From Halieaceae bacterium UBA4438 (GTDB lineage: Bacteria; Pseudomonadota; Gammaproteobacteria; Pseudomonadales; Halieaceae), in contig DGPO01000024.1 in the NCBI GenBank assembly GCA_002390485.1, positions 36,216 to 70,092 on the forward strand: a DNA stretch of 33,877 nucleotides, in the 5' to 3' direction. The translations under genes were made by a program, and so were the position numbers. The number at the start of each line of letters is the position of its first letter. The stretch's first letter is position 1. Positions 7,769-15,855 of this stretch are shown here, piece by piece. Under the pieces are notes generated by a model. That model was not told where the DNA came from and searched no databases. It worked only from the letters and a program-made list of their open reading frames with translations.

Positions 7769-8332
7769 ATGAGTACTCTCGAGACGCCGGCGTGGCTGGG
7801 TCAGCTCAAGCGCGCGGTATCAAAAAACAAACGGGACGCGCACAGCCGCTATTTTCAGCTGGCAACTAGGGGTCAAGACGATTATCCACGAGTTCGTACA
7901 TTGGTTTTTCGTGGGTTTTCGGACGTCGGCTGGTCGCTGTTTAGTGTGACAGATGCCCGAAGTGAAAAAGTACGCGAACTTGCGTTTCACTCGCGAGTGG
8001 AGCTCAGCTGGTACTTCACACAAACACGCGAGCAGTTTAGGTTGCGTGGCGAGGCGGCTGTTTTTAGCGCAGATTCTGATCCCGAGGGTCATCGCCAGAG
8101 ACTTTGGAGTGCACTGTCTGAGGCGGCGCGTGCCCAGTTTTTTTGGCCGACGCCGGGTGCGCCACTCGGGGACACTGAAGCTCCCAGTTTTTCTCAGACA
8201 CCGCCAGAGACTTTTGCGGTGATCGAATACACGCCAATGGAGGTTGACCATCTCGTGTTGGCAAAGACACAAACCCGATCGTTGAGCGAGTATGTCGCTG
8301 GACAGTGGCGAGAGACACCCATAAACCCATGA
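7769..8332 (+). CDS. PPOX-type FMN-binding protein (Alr4036-like pyridoxamine phosphate oxidase family)
   Basis: This 187-residue cytosolic protein has the split-barrel FMN-binding fold of pyridoxamine-phosphate-oxidase-like proteins. Supporting segments are YPRVRTLVFRGF and SLFSVTDARSEKVRELAFHSRVELSWYF (strands that hold FMN and pair around it). The segment FRLRGEA follows, and the short C-terminal WRETPINP tail is typical of the Alr4036 subgroup. True PdxH proteins are longer and end differently, so vitamin B6 oxidation is not assured; a general flavin-dependent oxidoreductase is as likely. A weak ribosome site (GTGGAA) lies 8 nt upstream. It appears to be a single gene. Confidence 0.8.
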   Translation: MSTLETPAWLGQLKRAVSKNKRDAHSRYFQLATRGQDDYPRVRTLVFRGFSDVGWSLFSVTDARSEKVRELAFHSRVELSWYFTQTREQFRLRGEAAVFSADSDPEGHRQRLWSALSEAARAQFFWPTPGAPLGDTEAPSFSQTPPETFAVIEYTPMEVDHLVLAKTQTRSLSEYVAGQWRETPINP

Positions 8333-8445
8333 GTTTTTAATCGCCCGCAAGCTCTCAGCCCTTCCTTTTGGGGTGTTCTAGTCATTTATTTACACTATGC
8401 TACGCACCGATAACAAAAAGATTCGATTGCTAGAGGTCCTTGCTA

Positions 8446-10629
8446 ATGTTCATTAATTCATTAATAAGAAAGGGTTTGGCGACTGTCGCTGCGTCCTTCA
8501 CAGTATTTTTGGTTGCCTGCTCCAGTGACACCGTAGAGCAGTCCAGTGAAGCGTTTAGCACCATGGCGGATGTTCACAATAATCCGGAGATTATCGCCAG
8601 CACCGCGAAAATTGACGAGTTACTTATTGCCCAAGACCCCGACGGCAACTGGCTTGCCAGTGTATTCGAGTCCGACACGACCTTGCTCGAACGCGGCGTC
8701 GACGCGACCCCGACGGACGCTCAGGATGCGGCGACTTCGATTGCAATGGGAGACCGAACGGCTTTCTATGGCGACTTGCACGTTCACACCGAATATTCCT
8801 TCGACGGGTATGCAATGGGGACCCAGGCAACCCCTTACGACGCCTATCGGTTCGCCAAAGGTGAGTCGCTGACGAATCCGGGTGGATTCGAAATGAAGTT
8901 GTCGCGCCCCCTCGACTTTTACGCGGTCACTGACCACGCGATGTTTCTCGGCCTGGTCAAAGCTTCGGCAGAGACCGGTACTGATTTTTCTAAAACTGAG
9001 TTTGCCAATCCCTACCACGGTCTAAATGCGCCCGATAACTACGACACAGACTTTTTTAGTATGGCGCGTCGGTTAGGGACGTTCGCGACTTTCTTGCCGA
9101 GAGCTGTGTTCGGCGTTCGTTCGGGCAACGTCGACCAAGATCAAGTGTTGGGTGTCATCCGATCTGCTTGGGAAGATATTATTCTTGCCGCCGACGAATA
9201 CAACGATCCGGGTCAGTTCACAACATTCGTCGCCTACGAGTACACCTCATCGACTGCAGATATGGGCAATTTACACCGCAACGTGATTTTCAAAGGGAGC
9301 GATCTGTTACCCAGAGAGCCGTTCTCAAGATTTCACTCAGTCAATCCCGAGGATCTCTGGGACTGGATGGACGAGCTGCGCGCGAAGGGCGTGGAGAGCA
9401 TGTCGATTCCTCACAACTCCAATGGCTCAAACGGGCAGATGTTTAAATTGGAAGATTGGGCGGGTAATCCGCTTGACGACGACTACGCGATACAGCGCAT
9501 GCGCAATGAACCCATTGTTGAAATAACACAGGTCAAAGGCACTTCCGAGACACACCCATTATTGTCGACGCGCGATGAGTTTGCGGGTTTTGAAATTATG
9601 CCTTATCGCGTTGCCACCAATGCCATCAGCGCGCTCAATGGCTCGTACGTGAGAGAAGCGCTGCTGAATGGCCTCGCACTTGAGCAGTCTGGCATTCAAA
9701 ATCCGTATCAATTCGGTTTCATCGGATCCAGTGACACACACTCGGGTGCTGCTGCGATTGAGGAAGATAATTTCGTCTCAAAATTGGGTCTGCTATCCAG
9801 CAAGGCGATCCAGCGGGGGTCTGTTCCTTACACCGGCCTCGAGGCGCAGACGTTTTACTGGGGAAGTAAGATTGCCGCGATCACCAGTCCTTCAGCACGT
9901 GGCACCTCGGGCTACTCCAATGAAGATGGTGGGATGTACATCATGGGCGCAACACCAACGTTTGGTGCTTCTGGATTGGCTGCCGCGTGGGCGGAGGAGA
10001 ATACGCGAGACTCCCTCTATGACGCGTTTCGCAGAAAGGAAGTGTTTGCGACGTCTGGACCGCGCATTCAATTACGATTTTTTGCTGGTGCCGACTTGGA
10101 TGAAACAATGCTCGCGTCCGCTGAGGCTGTTTCTCTGGCTTACGCCAATGGCGTCACGATGGGCGCTGATATTAGGTTGTCGACAGACGACATACGCGCG
10201 CCCAAATTTTTAATGATGGCGTCGGCGGATCCCGCGAGTGCGCCTCTGCAGCGGCTTCAGGTGATTAAAGGTTGGGTGGATGCGTCAGGTGAATCCCATG
10301 AAGAAGTAATCGACGTCGCGTGTGCGGGTGGTGCCTTGGTGGATAGTCAAACTAACCGCTGTCCCGATAACGGCGCGCGAGTGGACATTTCTACCTGTGC
10401 TATCAACCCAGAGACCGGTGATGCACAGCTGTCGGCGCTTTGGAGTGATCCTGAATTTGATCCATCGGTCCGGACTTTCTACTACGCACGCGTCATCGAA
10501 AATCCAACCTGCCGTTGGTCGACTTGGGATGCCATCAGAGCCGGTGTAGCGCCTCGTCCAACGCTTGCGAAGACGTTGCAAGAGCGCGCCTGGTCCTCCC
10601 CCATCAACATTGTTCCAGCCGGCGACTGA
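8446..10629 (+). CDS. DUF3604 lipoprotein with PHP-like metal-site motifs
   Basis: The 727-residue protein starts at ATG 8446, with AGAGG 9 nt upstream; a TTG two codons earlier is less likely. It begins with a lipoprotein signal (hydrophobic core, lipobox FLVAC, Cys at about 25), so it should sit in the envelope facing the periplasm or outside. The body matches DUF3604, a poorly characterised family frequent in marine bacteria. It contains a series of metal-binding-type motifs: DLHVHT (residues 110-115), TDH (162-164), PHNSN (His323), an EITQ segment and SSDTH (Asp430, His432). Their order resembles the PHP phosphoesterase/amidohydrolase-like fold. Hydrolase activity is inferred and the substrate is unknown. 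It appears to be monocistronic and converges with pxpC. Confidence 0.85.
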   Translation: MFINSLIRKGLATVAASFTVFLVACSSDTVEQSSEAFSTMADVHNNPEIIASTAKIDELLIAQDPDGNWLASVFESDTTLLERGVDATPTDAQDAATSIAMGDRTAFYGDLHVHTEYSFDGYAMGTQATPYDAYRFAKGESLTNPGGFEMKLSRPLDFYAVTDHAMFLGLVKASAETGTDFSKTEFANPYHGLNAPDNYDTDFFSMARRLGTFATFLPRAVFGVRSGNVDQDQVLGVIRSAWEDIILAADEYNDPGQFTTFVAYEYTSSTADMGNLHRNVIFKGSDLLPREPFSRFHSVNPEDLWDWMDELRAKGVESMSIPHNSNGSNGQMFKLEDWAGNPLDDDYAIQRMRNEPIVEITQVKGTSETHPLLSTRDEFAGFEIMPYRVATNAISALNGSYVREALLNGLALEQSGIQNPYQFGFIGSSDTHSGAAAIEEDNFVSKLGLLSSKAIQRGSVPYTGLEAQTFYWGSKIAAITSPSARGTSGYSNEDGGMYIMGATPTFGASGLAAAWAEENTRDSLYDAFRRKEVFATSGPRIQLRFFAGADLDETMLASAEAVSLAYANGVTMGADIRLSTDDIRAPKFLMMASADPASAPLQRLQVIKGWVDASGESHEEVIDVACAGGALVDSQTNRCPDNGARVDISTCAINPETGDAQLSALWSDPEFDPSVRTFYYARVIENPTCRWSTWDAIRAGVAPRPTLAKTLQERAWSSPINIVPAGD

Positions 10630-10659
10630 GCACCATCCTGGGCTCAGCCCCTTTTTGAG

Positions 10660-11535
10660 TCAGTGGGTTGGGTAATCAAGCACTGTGAGTGAGAACTGAT
10701 CGCCAACGCGCAATTGCGCGAGGTCATCGATTGAGCGACTGGTACATTGCAGCACACGTGGGTATCCGCCGATTGTCTGTGCGTCGGCGAGTAAAATAAT
10801 CGCCTGCCCGTCGTGAGTCACCTGAACTGTCCCTGGTTGAACGCCCGAAGACACCATTTCTGTCGCGTGCGCGCTGTGCCTTAGAGAGAGTGCTGTATTC
10901 GTTCGCAATCCGATGCGGTTGGACGGCGCCACGACCGATATAGGACGCTCAATGAGTTGCGCGACAGCGGAGGGCTCGAGGCGATCGTACTCAGGCCCTC
11001 GATAGGCTCGAATTATTGCGTTAGAGGGCGTTGGCGGCAAGACGATCGCCGGCCATGGTGTGACACGGGCCGATCGGGTTTCGAGTACGTCCTTTGCTCG
11101 CCAAACGGCTGAGGCAAGTAACTCGTAGCTTCCGATGCGCAGCGCACTTGCGCTCCCCAGCCACGTCTTAACCTGCCATGCCCCTTCGACCGCGAGATAT
11201 CCGCGATACCCCGTCGTTGGTGATTCAAACGACAGCTCGTCGCCGGCGGTAAGCGCAATAGCCTGGCGGCTGTCGACTAACTGATTATTGACGCGCGCGG
11301 TAAATTGAGCCCCCGCCAGTGCAACCTTGCCTGCGCTCTCACAGATCAGTCTGGGACCGGTCATTGTCAGTTCTAAAACGGGTGTCTGAAGCGCGTTGCC
11401 CACCAGTGAATTCGCATAACGCATGGCTGCCTTATCGAGTGCACCACCGATGGGTACCCCAATGTGTGTGTATTCGGGTCGTCCAGCGTCTTGAGTCGTT
11501 GTCCGCAGACCGCTGGTCACAAACCGAAGCCTCAC
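10660..11535 (-). CDS. pxpC: 5-oxoprolinase subunit PxpC
   Basis: PxpC, with PxpA and PxpB, forms the ATP-dependent prokaryotic 5-oxoprolinase that opens 5-oxoproline (pyroglutamate) to glutamate. The 291-residue protein has the typical N-terminus with TTQDAGRPEYTHIGVPIGG and ALDKAAMRYAN. Its overall fold is that of the biotin-dependent carboxyltransferase / KipA family (cyclophilin-like). Length is normal. Its ATG overlaps the pxpB stop by 4 bp (ATGA), so the two are translationally coupled. The KipA name in older annotations refers to sporulation control in Bacillus, which is not relevant here. Confidence 0.92.
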   Translation of the reverse strand: MRLRFVTSGLRTTTQDAGRPEYTHIGVPIGGALDKAAMRYANSLVGNALQTPVLELTMTGPRLICESAGKVALAGAQFTARVNNQLVDSRQAIALTAGDELSFESPTTGYRGYLAVEGAWQVKTWLGSASALRIGSYELLASAVWRAKDVLETRSARVTPWPAIVLPPTPSNAIIRAYRGPEYDRLEPSAVAQLIERPISVVAPSNRIGLRTNTALSLRHSAHATEMVSSGVQPGTVQVTHDGQAIILLADAQTIGGYPRVLQCTSRSIDDLAQLRVGDQFSLTVLDYPTH

Positions 11536-12245
11536 GATATCCAGGTCCTAATATCAAGATCACCGTGATCCCATTGACGGCCCAGCTCGGTGAACGCATC
11601 AAGAGCAATGGGGAGGAAGCTCACTCGATCATTTGGCGCAAGTAGCGCCGGCATTTGACGTTCAGGATTGAACAGCGGTATTGGGACGCGTCCGAGGATG
11701 CGCCAACCACCGGGGGAGTCGAGGGGATATATACCAGCCTGATCTCCCGCAATTGCCACAGATGAGGCGGGGACACGAGCCCTTGGTGTTTTCATTCGAC
11801 TGCAGCGCAAGGTATCCGCAAGCCCTGCCAGATAAGGAAACCCAGGTAAAAAGCCAATCGCTTTAACGCGGTATTCGGATTGACAGAATGTTTCAACCAG
11901 TGAGTCCCATGACATAGATAACTCGCGTTGTAACGGTTCGCAGTCAAGTGCAAATGACGGGTCGAAGCAGGTGGGTATGGACCAGAGCCGCTCGCTTGCG
12001 TTGAGTTCGGGGTGGGCGCGCTCAAGTAGCGCGACCAACGTCGCATGCACTTTAGAATAGGAGGTCTTTGCGGTATCGAAGGTCACAAGGATGCTGTCGT
12101 AGCTCGGCGTGGTGCTGACGATGCCTTGTGGGTCTTCGGCTCTCAGTACGCGGTTCAGTGCCATTGCATTTGGGATAGCGCCGTCGTCACTCGTGAACTC
12201 GATGAGTGCCGCGGTATCACCGTAAGGCCGAATTATTGCTGTCAT
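11532..12245 (-). CDS. pxpB: 5-oxoprolinase subunit PxpB
   Basis: This is the second subunit of 5-oxoprolinase (KipI/AHS1 family), 237 residues. The start is the ATG overlapping the pxpA stop by 4 bp. A longer open frame upstream runs into pxpA and was rejected. Family motifs are the N-terminal IIRPYGDTAALIEF, then GFLPGFPYLAGL and the KTPRARVPASSVAIAGDQAGIYP region with PGGWRILGR. It is one of four genes in tight tandem on this strand (NRAMP-like, pxpA, pxpB, pxpC). Confidence 0.93.
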   Translation of the reverse strand: MTAIIRPYGDTAALIEFTSDDGAIPNAMALNRVLRAEDPQGIVSTTPSYDSILVTFDTAKTSYSKVHATLVALLERAHPELNASERLWSIPTCFDPSFALDCEPLQRELSMSWDSLVETFCQSEYRVKAIGFLPGFPYLAGLADTLRCSRMKTPRARVPASSVAIAGDQAGIYPLDSPGGWRILGRVPIPLFNPERQMPALLAPNDRVSFLPIALDAFTELGRQWDHGDLDIRTWIS

Positions 12246-13003
12246 GGTGATGGGGCTACCTGGATATCGCGTGCGCTCAAGGCGTCTCGGATGACCTTGA
12301 TCTGTTGCAAGGCAGCTGGTGTGTCGCTGTGCATACAAATACTGTCCGCTTGTAAAATAATGTGGTGGCCATCGACCGATCGGACTGGTTGGGCATCAAC
12401 AATCGACATAACTTGAGCAGTCGCAAGCTCAGATTGCTCAATCACAGCGCCGAGTTCAGAGCGCGGTGCCAATTGGCCGTTGCTCAGGTAGCGACGATCG
12501 GCGAACGCCTCCGCGATGAAGCCGACGCCATGGCGTTTACAGAGCGCCCGCTGCTCACTGCCGGCAAGACCCATGAGTGCGGGTACCGGACTCATCGATT
12601 TTAAGAGTCTAATAACGGTCTCAGCGAGTGCGTTGTCCTGGACCATGTCGTTGTAGAGGGCACCGTGGGGTTTTACATAACCCATGACATAGTCACGATC
12701 CTCCACAATGTCTTTTAGCGAAGAAATTTGATCATTTAATGACGCCATAAGATCGCTGGATGACAGAGTTACAGACTTCCGGCCAAAGTTTTCTTTGTCG
12801 GGATACGAGGGGTGGGCGCCTATTCTGAGACCTAAGGACATTGCATTTTCGACCATGCGTCGCATCGACGTGTCGGAGCCCGCATGGCCCCCGCAGGCAA
12901 TCGAGCAGCTGCTGATCTGTGCCATGAGCGCCAGGTCGCGTGCCACACCCTGGTCGCTGCTGTCCTCGCCTAAGTCACAGTTAATATCGATGCGCTGCGT
13001 CAT
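12242..13003 (-). CDS. pxpA: 5-oxoprolinase subunit PxpA (LamB/YcsF family)
   Basis: PxpA is the LamB/YcsF-family subunit of 5-oxoprolinase, 253 residues. The ATG at 13003 gives the characteristic N-terminus IDINCDLGED. A 13-codon extension upstream would run into the NRAMP-like gene and was rejected. Other family motifs are ACGGHAGS, IGAHPSYPDKENFGR, VKPHGALYND and EAFADRRY, which include the His/Asp residues of the presumed metal/active site. It starts 1 nt after the NRAMP-like stop, so translation is probably coupled. The same neighbourhood (ycsF near ycsG, kipI, kipA) is known in Bacillus. Confidence 0.94.
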   Translation of the reverse strand: MTQRIDINCDLGEDSSDQGVARDLALMAQISSCSIACGGHAGSDTSMRRMVENAMSLGLRIGAHPSYPDKENFGRKSVTLSSSDLMASLNDQISSLKDIVEDRDYVMGYVKPHGALYNDMVQDNALAETVIRLLKSMSPVPALMGLAGSEQRALCKRHGVGFIAEAFADRRYLSNGQLAPRSELGAVIEQSELATAQVMSIVDAQPVRSVDGHHIILQADSICMHSDTPAALQQIKVIRDALSARDIQVAPSP

Positions 13004-13004
13004 A

Positions 13005-14237
13005 TTAGAGCCACCCAAAGGCGAGTCCGATGCCTCTCGCACCCAGCAGCATGGTCACTGCGAGAACCGATGCACCTAAAATGTTCTGAGTGGTTGTATT
13101 GGTATGCACGCCCAGCAACGTTCGATCGTTCGACACCCAAACGATAAACGTCGCAATAATGGGGAGCAAAATCCCGTTAGCGACTTGAGCAAAAAGAATC
13201 AACTGGATGGGTTTGAGGTTGAGACTGGCAAATAAAATACCAGTCGCCAAGACTGACAGCCAAACCCATCGGAAGACGGTATCGCGCCGCTGTGCAGAGA
13301 GGCCTAGAACCTCGGTCACCGCGAAAGCGGCAGCGAGTGGCGCGGTAATTGCCGATGATAGGCCTGCTGCGAAAAACCCGATACCCATAAAGAGCTCAGA
13401 CGCATTGCCAAGCAGGGGCTTGAGTGTGCCGGCCAGTTGGGACAGGGAGCGTGTTTCTTCACCGGAGCTGTGCAGTGTCGCGGCGGCTGTGATCACAATG
13501 CACAGGGTAATCACGCCACCACCGAGTACCGATAAGAAAATGTCTTGCCGTGCGTCAGACAGGCTCAGTCCTGCTTTAGCGTGTTCTTTTAACGTGGAGG
13601 CATGAAGAAATAGGTTGTAGGGCACAACGGTTGTGCCGATGAGCCCCAATACCAAGAATCCGGCATTGTCGGGGATTTTGGGTGTAAAAAGTCCCGAGCC
13701 GATAGCCGCGATAGAGGGTTTGACAAGCACCGCAGCCGTCATGAACACCAAAGCCATGCAGGCAACAAGTGTCATCAGCGTGCGCTCTATCCAGTGACGC
13801 TTTCCGGTACCTAAAATAATGAGCGCAGCGACACCGATGACGATTGGCCAGACCGTTTGGTGGATGTCATTGCTTATCGGTAGCCCGGCCGCTGCGCCGG
13901 TGATATTTCCAGCTTCATAAGCGGCGTTACCCACGAAAATGGCGCCAATGACTAAGACTGCGGATGGCCAGTAGAGCAGGCTTCCTTGCGTGCGCTGGGC
14001 AATTGCTTCACCTAAGCCCATTTGCCCGACGGTTCCAAGACGCGCAGTCATCTCCTGCAATACCAGCGTGGCGGCAACAGAAAAGGCCACCGCCCAAAGC
14101 AGTGTAAATCCGAAGTTTCCGCCTGCAAGCGTCGCTGTTGTCACTGTGCCCGGACCAATGAACGCCGCCGCAACCATTGCACCAGGGCCGAAATTTCGTC
14201 GATTCATTGTCATAAGAACAGCCCAGTCTCTGCGCAT
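13005..14237 (-). CDS. NRAMP-family transporter lacking the metal-binding signature
   Basis: This 410-residue inner-membrane protein has about 11 hydrophobic segments and NRAMP-like sequence. Classical metal transporters have DPGN in TM1 and MPH in TM6. Here TM1 reads FIGPGTVTTA and TM6 reads TTVVPYNLFLHAS, so the Asp, Asn, Met and His positions are changed. The gene is first in an operon with pxpABC, which suggests it carries an organic substrate such as 5-oxoproline or a related compound rather than a divalent metal; this is an inference. Either ATG 14237 or ATG 14213 could be the start; neither has a strong ribosome site. Bacillus YcsG is a comparable neighbour of oxoprolinase genes. Confidence 0.85.
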   Translation of the reverse strand: MRRDWAVLMTMNRRNFGPGAMVAAAFIGPGTVTTATLAGGNFGFTLLWAVAFSVAATLVLQEMTARLGTVGQMGLGEAIAQRTQGSLLYWPSAVLVIGAIFVGNAAYEAGNITGAAAGLPISNDIHQTVWPIVIGVAALIILGTGKRHWIERTLMTLVACMALVFMTAAVLVKPSIAAIGSGLFTPKIPDNAGFLVLGLIGTTVVPYNLFLHASTLKEHAKAGLSLSDARQDIFLSVLGGGVITLCIVITAAATLHSSGEETRSLSQLAGTLKPLLGNASELFMGIGFFAAGLSSAITAPLAAAFAVTEVLGLSAQRRDTVFRWVWLSVLATGILFASLNLKPIQLILFAQVANGILLPIIATFIVWVSNDRTLLGVHTNTTTQNILGASVLAVTMLLGARGIGLAFGWL

Positions 14238-14367
14238 GTAACGTCTACTATCGTCAGTCTAGCGTGAACACGACACGACTTAAAAATGCGCTGTTTAATC
14301 GGTAACTTCCGCATTTCCCTGGGTTCTAGTTTAGACTGCTCGGGTGATAGCAGAGTAGGAGATAGGC

Positions 14368-15084
14368 ATGGGGCGTGCCTACCAAAACCGTAAAGAATCA
14401 ATGGCAAAGACCGCAGCAACAAAGACCGCGGTGTATTCACGGTACAGCCGAGAGATTTATATGGCAGCAAAAGGGGGCGGTACCGATCCCTCGGCAAATC
14501 TGACACTTCGATCGCTGATTGATCGCGCCAAAAAAGACCAAGTGCCGTCGCACGTTATTGATAAGGCGCTCGATAAAGCCGGATCAGGTATCGGCGAAGA
14601 CTTTCAAATTGCGCGATACGAGGGGTTTGGTCCCGGCGGCACGATGATATTGGTTGACTGCCTTACGGATAATGCGAATCGGACAATTGGTGAAGTTCGC
14701 CCAGCGTTTACGAAAGGCAAAGGTAAGTTTGGGACCCCCGGAACGGTGGCTCACATGTTTGAGCATGCGGCAGTTTTTGTGTTTAAGGGCGACGAGGATG
14801 CGGTACTGGAGTGTCTGTTAATGGCTGACGTCGATGTTCTGGAGGTTGAGGGCGACGACGAGTTAGTCACGGTAATGGCGCCGATAACCGAGTTTGCGAA
14901 AGCGCGAACCACATTGACTGGCGAGTACCCCGAGATTGATTTTGAGGTCGACGAACTCCAGTTTGTCCCAAAGGGAGAAACGCTGATTGAAGGCGAGGAC
15001 CTTGAGCAGTTTGAGAAGCTGCTGGCCTTACTCAACAACTGCGAAGATGTTCAAAACATTTACCACGATGCGAAGTTCGGGTAA
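14368..15084 (+). CDS. YebC/TACO1-family protein, YeeN-type
   Basis: This 238-residue protein is in the YebC/PmpR/TACO1 family. Its N-terminus ([17 protein letters not shown]) and the segments [14 protein letters not shown] and [13 protein letters not shown] follow the E. coli YeeN branch rather than classical YebC, which starts MAGHSKW. It has the three-domain layout with [22 protein letters not shown] and a C-terminal [13 protein letters not shown] tail. Family members have been described as transcription regulators and, more recently, as translation factors that help ribosomes; which applies here cannot be told. The ATG is preceded by GGAGATAGG. The stop abuts the stop of the convergent VOC gene. 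Confidence 0.9.
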   Translation: MGRAYQNRKESMAKTAATKTAVYSRYSREIYMAAKGGGTDPSANLTLRSLIDRAKKDQVPSHVIDKALDKAGSGIGEDFQIARYEGFGPGGTMILVDCLTDNANRTIGEVRPAFTKGKGKFGTPGTVAHMFEHAAVFVFKGDEDAVLECLLMADVDVLEVEGDDELVTVMAPITEFAKARTTLTGEYPEIDFEVDELQFVPKGETLIEGEDLEQFEKLLALLNNCEDVQNIYHDAKFG

Positions 15085-15510
15085 CTAGGTCGCAAACGGT
15101 GCAAACAAGTCCGCGTCATTTGCAAAACTTTTGAATTCCAGCGCATAACCGTTGGGGTCCTCAAAAAAGACGGTGCGCTGTTCGCCGGGTGTTCCCTCAA
15201 AGCGTGCTGAAGGCTCAATAATCATTTTTACCTTTCCTTGAATTCGTTCGCACAGTGCACGGTGGTCGGTGGGTGTTAAAACAATACCGAAGTGCGGAAT
15301 AGGAACACTGTGGGCATCAACGGCATTGTGAGCCTGAGGCAAGGGGCCTGTGCCGGTCACGTGAAAGACCAGTTGGTGGCCGAAGAAATCCAAATCAATC
15401 CAATGGGCGCTTGTGCGTCCGGTCTGACACCCTAAGGTCTCGCAGTAAAACGTACGCGTTTCTTCAAGGCAGTCGGTGGGCAGTGCGAGGTGAAAGGGGC
15501 GAACAGTCAA
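15085..15510 (-). CDS. VOC/glyoxalase family protein
   Basis: This 141-residue single-domain protein is of the vicinal oxygen chelate fold (glyoxalase/extradiol dioxygenase superfamily). It starts at TTG, supported by GGAG 6 nt upstream. The first strand begins immediately (FHLALP, His7), so the N-terminus is complete. Likely metal ligands are His7, a histidine in PHFGIVL and the glutamate in NGYALEFKSF. VFFEDPNGYALEF is the usual VOC C-terminal motif. The substrate cannot be told; related proteins are often annotated as dioxygenase-like or glyoxalase-like. It is divergent from the beta-oxidation operon across a 345-bp region. Confidence 0.82.
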   Translation of the reverse strand: MTVRPFHLALPTDCLEETRTFYCETLGCQTGRTSAHWIDLDFFGHQLVFHVTGTGPLPQAHNAVDAHSVPIPHFGIVLTPTDHRALCERIQGKVKMIIEPSARFEGTPGEQRTVFFEDPNGYALEFKSFANDADLFAPFAT

Positions 15511-15631
15511 AACGGTCTCCTAATGAGTACAATTTGAGCGGGCTGTGAATCGTGCTTGCAGTTTAGCCTAGTGCAATCAACTCATGCGACAGTCAGTGGG
15601 GTCTGGTGAGTCGTATTTTCAATGGTTGTTG

Positions 15632-15685
15632 GGTGCGATCTAACGGATCATTCGCACCGTTGGTCGAATGTCCGGATTGGTTTTT
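15632..15685 (+). promoter_or_regulatory. Two mutually exclusive hairpins (attenuator-like or small-RNA-like element)
   Basis: Stem A pairs GGTGCGA (15632-15638) with TCGCACC (15652-15658), 7 bp around a 13-nt loop. Stem B pairs CGGA, CATTCG and ACC (15644-15658, with single-base bulges at 15648 and 15655) with GGT, CGAATG and TCCG (15662-15674), 13 bp around a GTT loop. The two stems share 15652-15658, so they cannot form together. Five T residues follow at 15681-15685, 6 nt after stem B. This lies in the 345-bp gene-free region 15511-15855, upstream of the beta-oxidation operon. The layout resembles an RNA switch, but transcription across it is not shown. Confidence 0.4.
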
Positions 15686-15732
15686 AAGCGCGTCAATACT
15701 GGGCAGATTCATCGCGTGGATCTAAAACATTC

Positions 15733-15761
15733 TTGTGAGTCAAAAAAACATACTGTATGTT
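15733..15761 (+). promoter_or_regulatory. Promoter overlapped by a 15-bp palindromic operator
   Basis: A -35-like TTGTGA (15733-15738) and a -10-like TATGTT (15756-15761) are separated by exactly 17 nt. A perfect palindrome (AACATAC-T-GTATGTT, 15747-15761) covers the spacer end and the -10. It is about 95 bp before the acyl-CoA dehydrogenase start. A repressor bound there would block RNA polymerase. TetR-type fatty-acid regulators often use similar short palindromes, but no regulator gene is adjacent. Confidence 0.55.
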
Positions 15762-15855
15762 CAAATCACTTTAAGACAGCGTCATGGGCTGGGGCCACGA
15801 CAGCGCTGCCTGCTCACTCAAAGAATCAAACATAAGGTCAAATAAGGGGTAAATT

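Noticed and set aside
7820..8350. 176-codon reverse-strand open frame over the PPOX gene
   Set aside because: Shadow of the forward gene, whose protein matches a known fold; the reverse product has no recognisable features.
8369..8383. CCC...GGGG hairpin after the PPOX gene as a terminator
   Set aside because: Only 3-4 bp of stem and no T run follows.
10639..10656. GGGCT/AGCCC plus T5 between the DUF3604 gene and pxpC as a terminator
   Set aside because: Arms are separated by one base, so a real hairpin would keep only about 3 bp.
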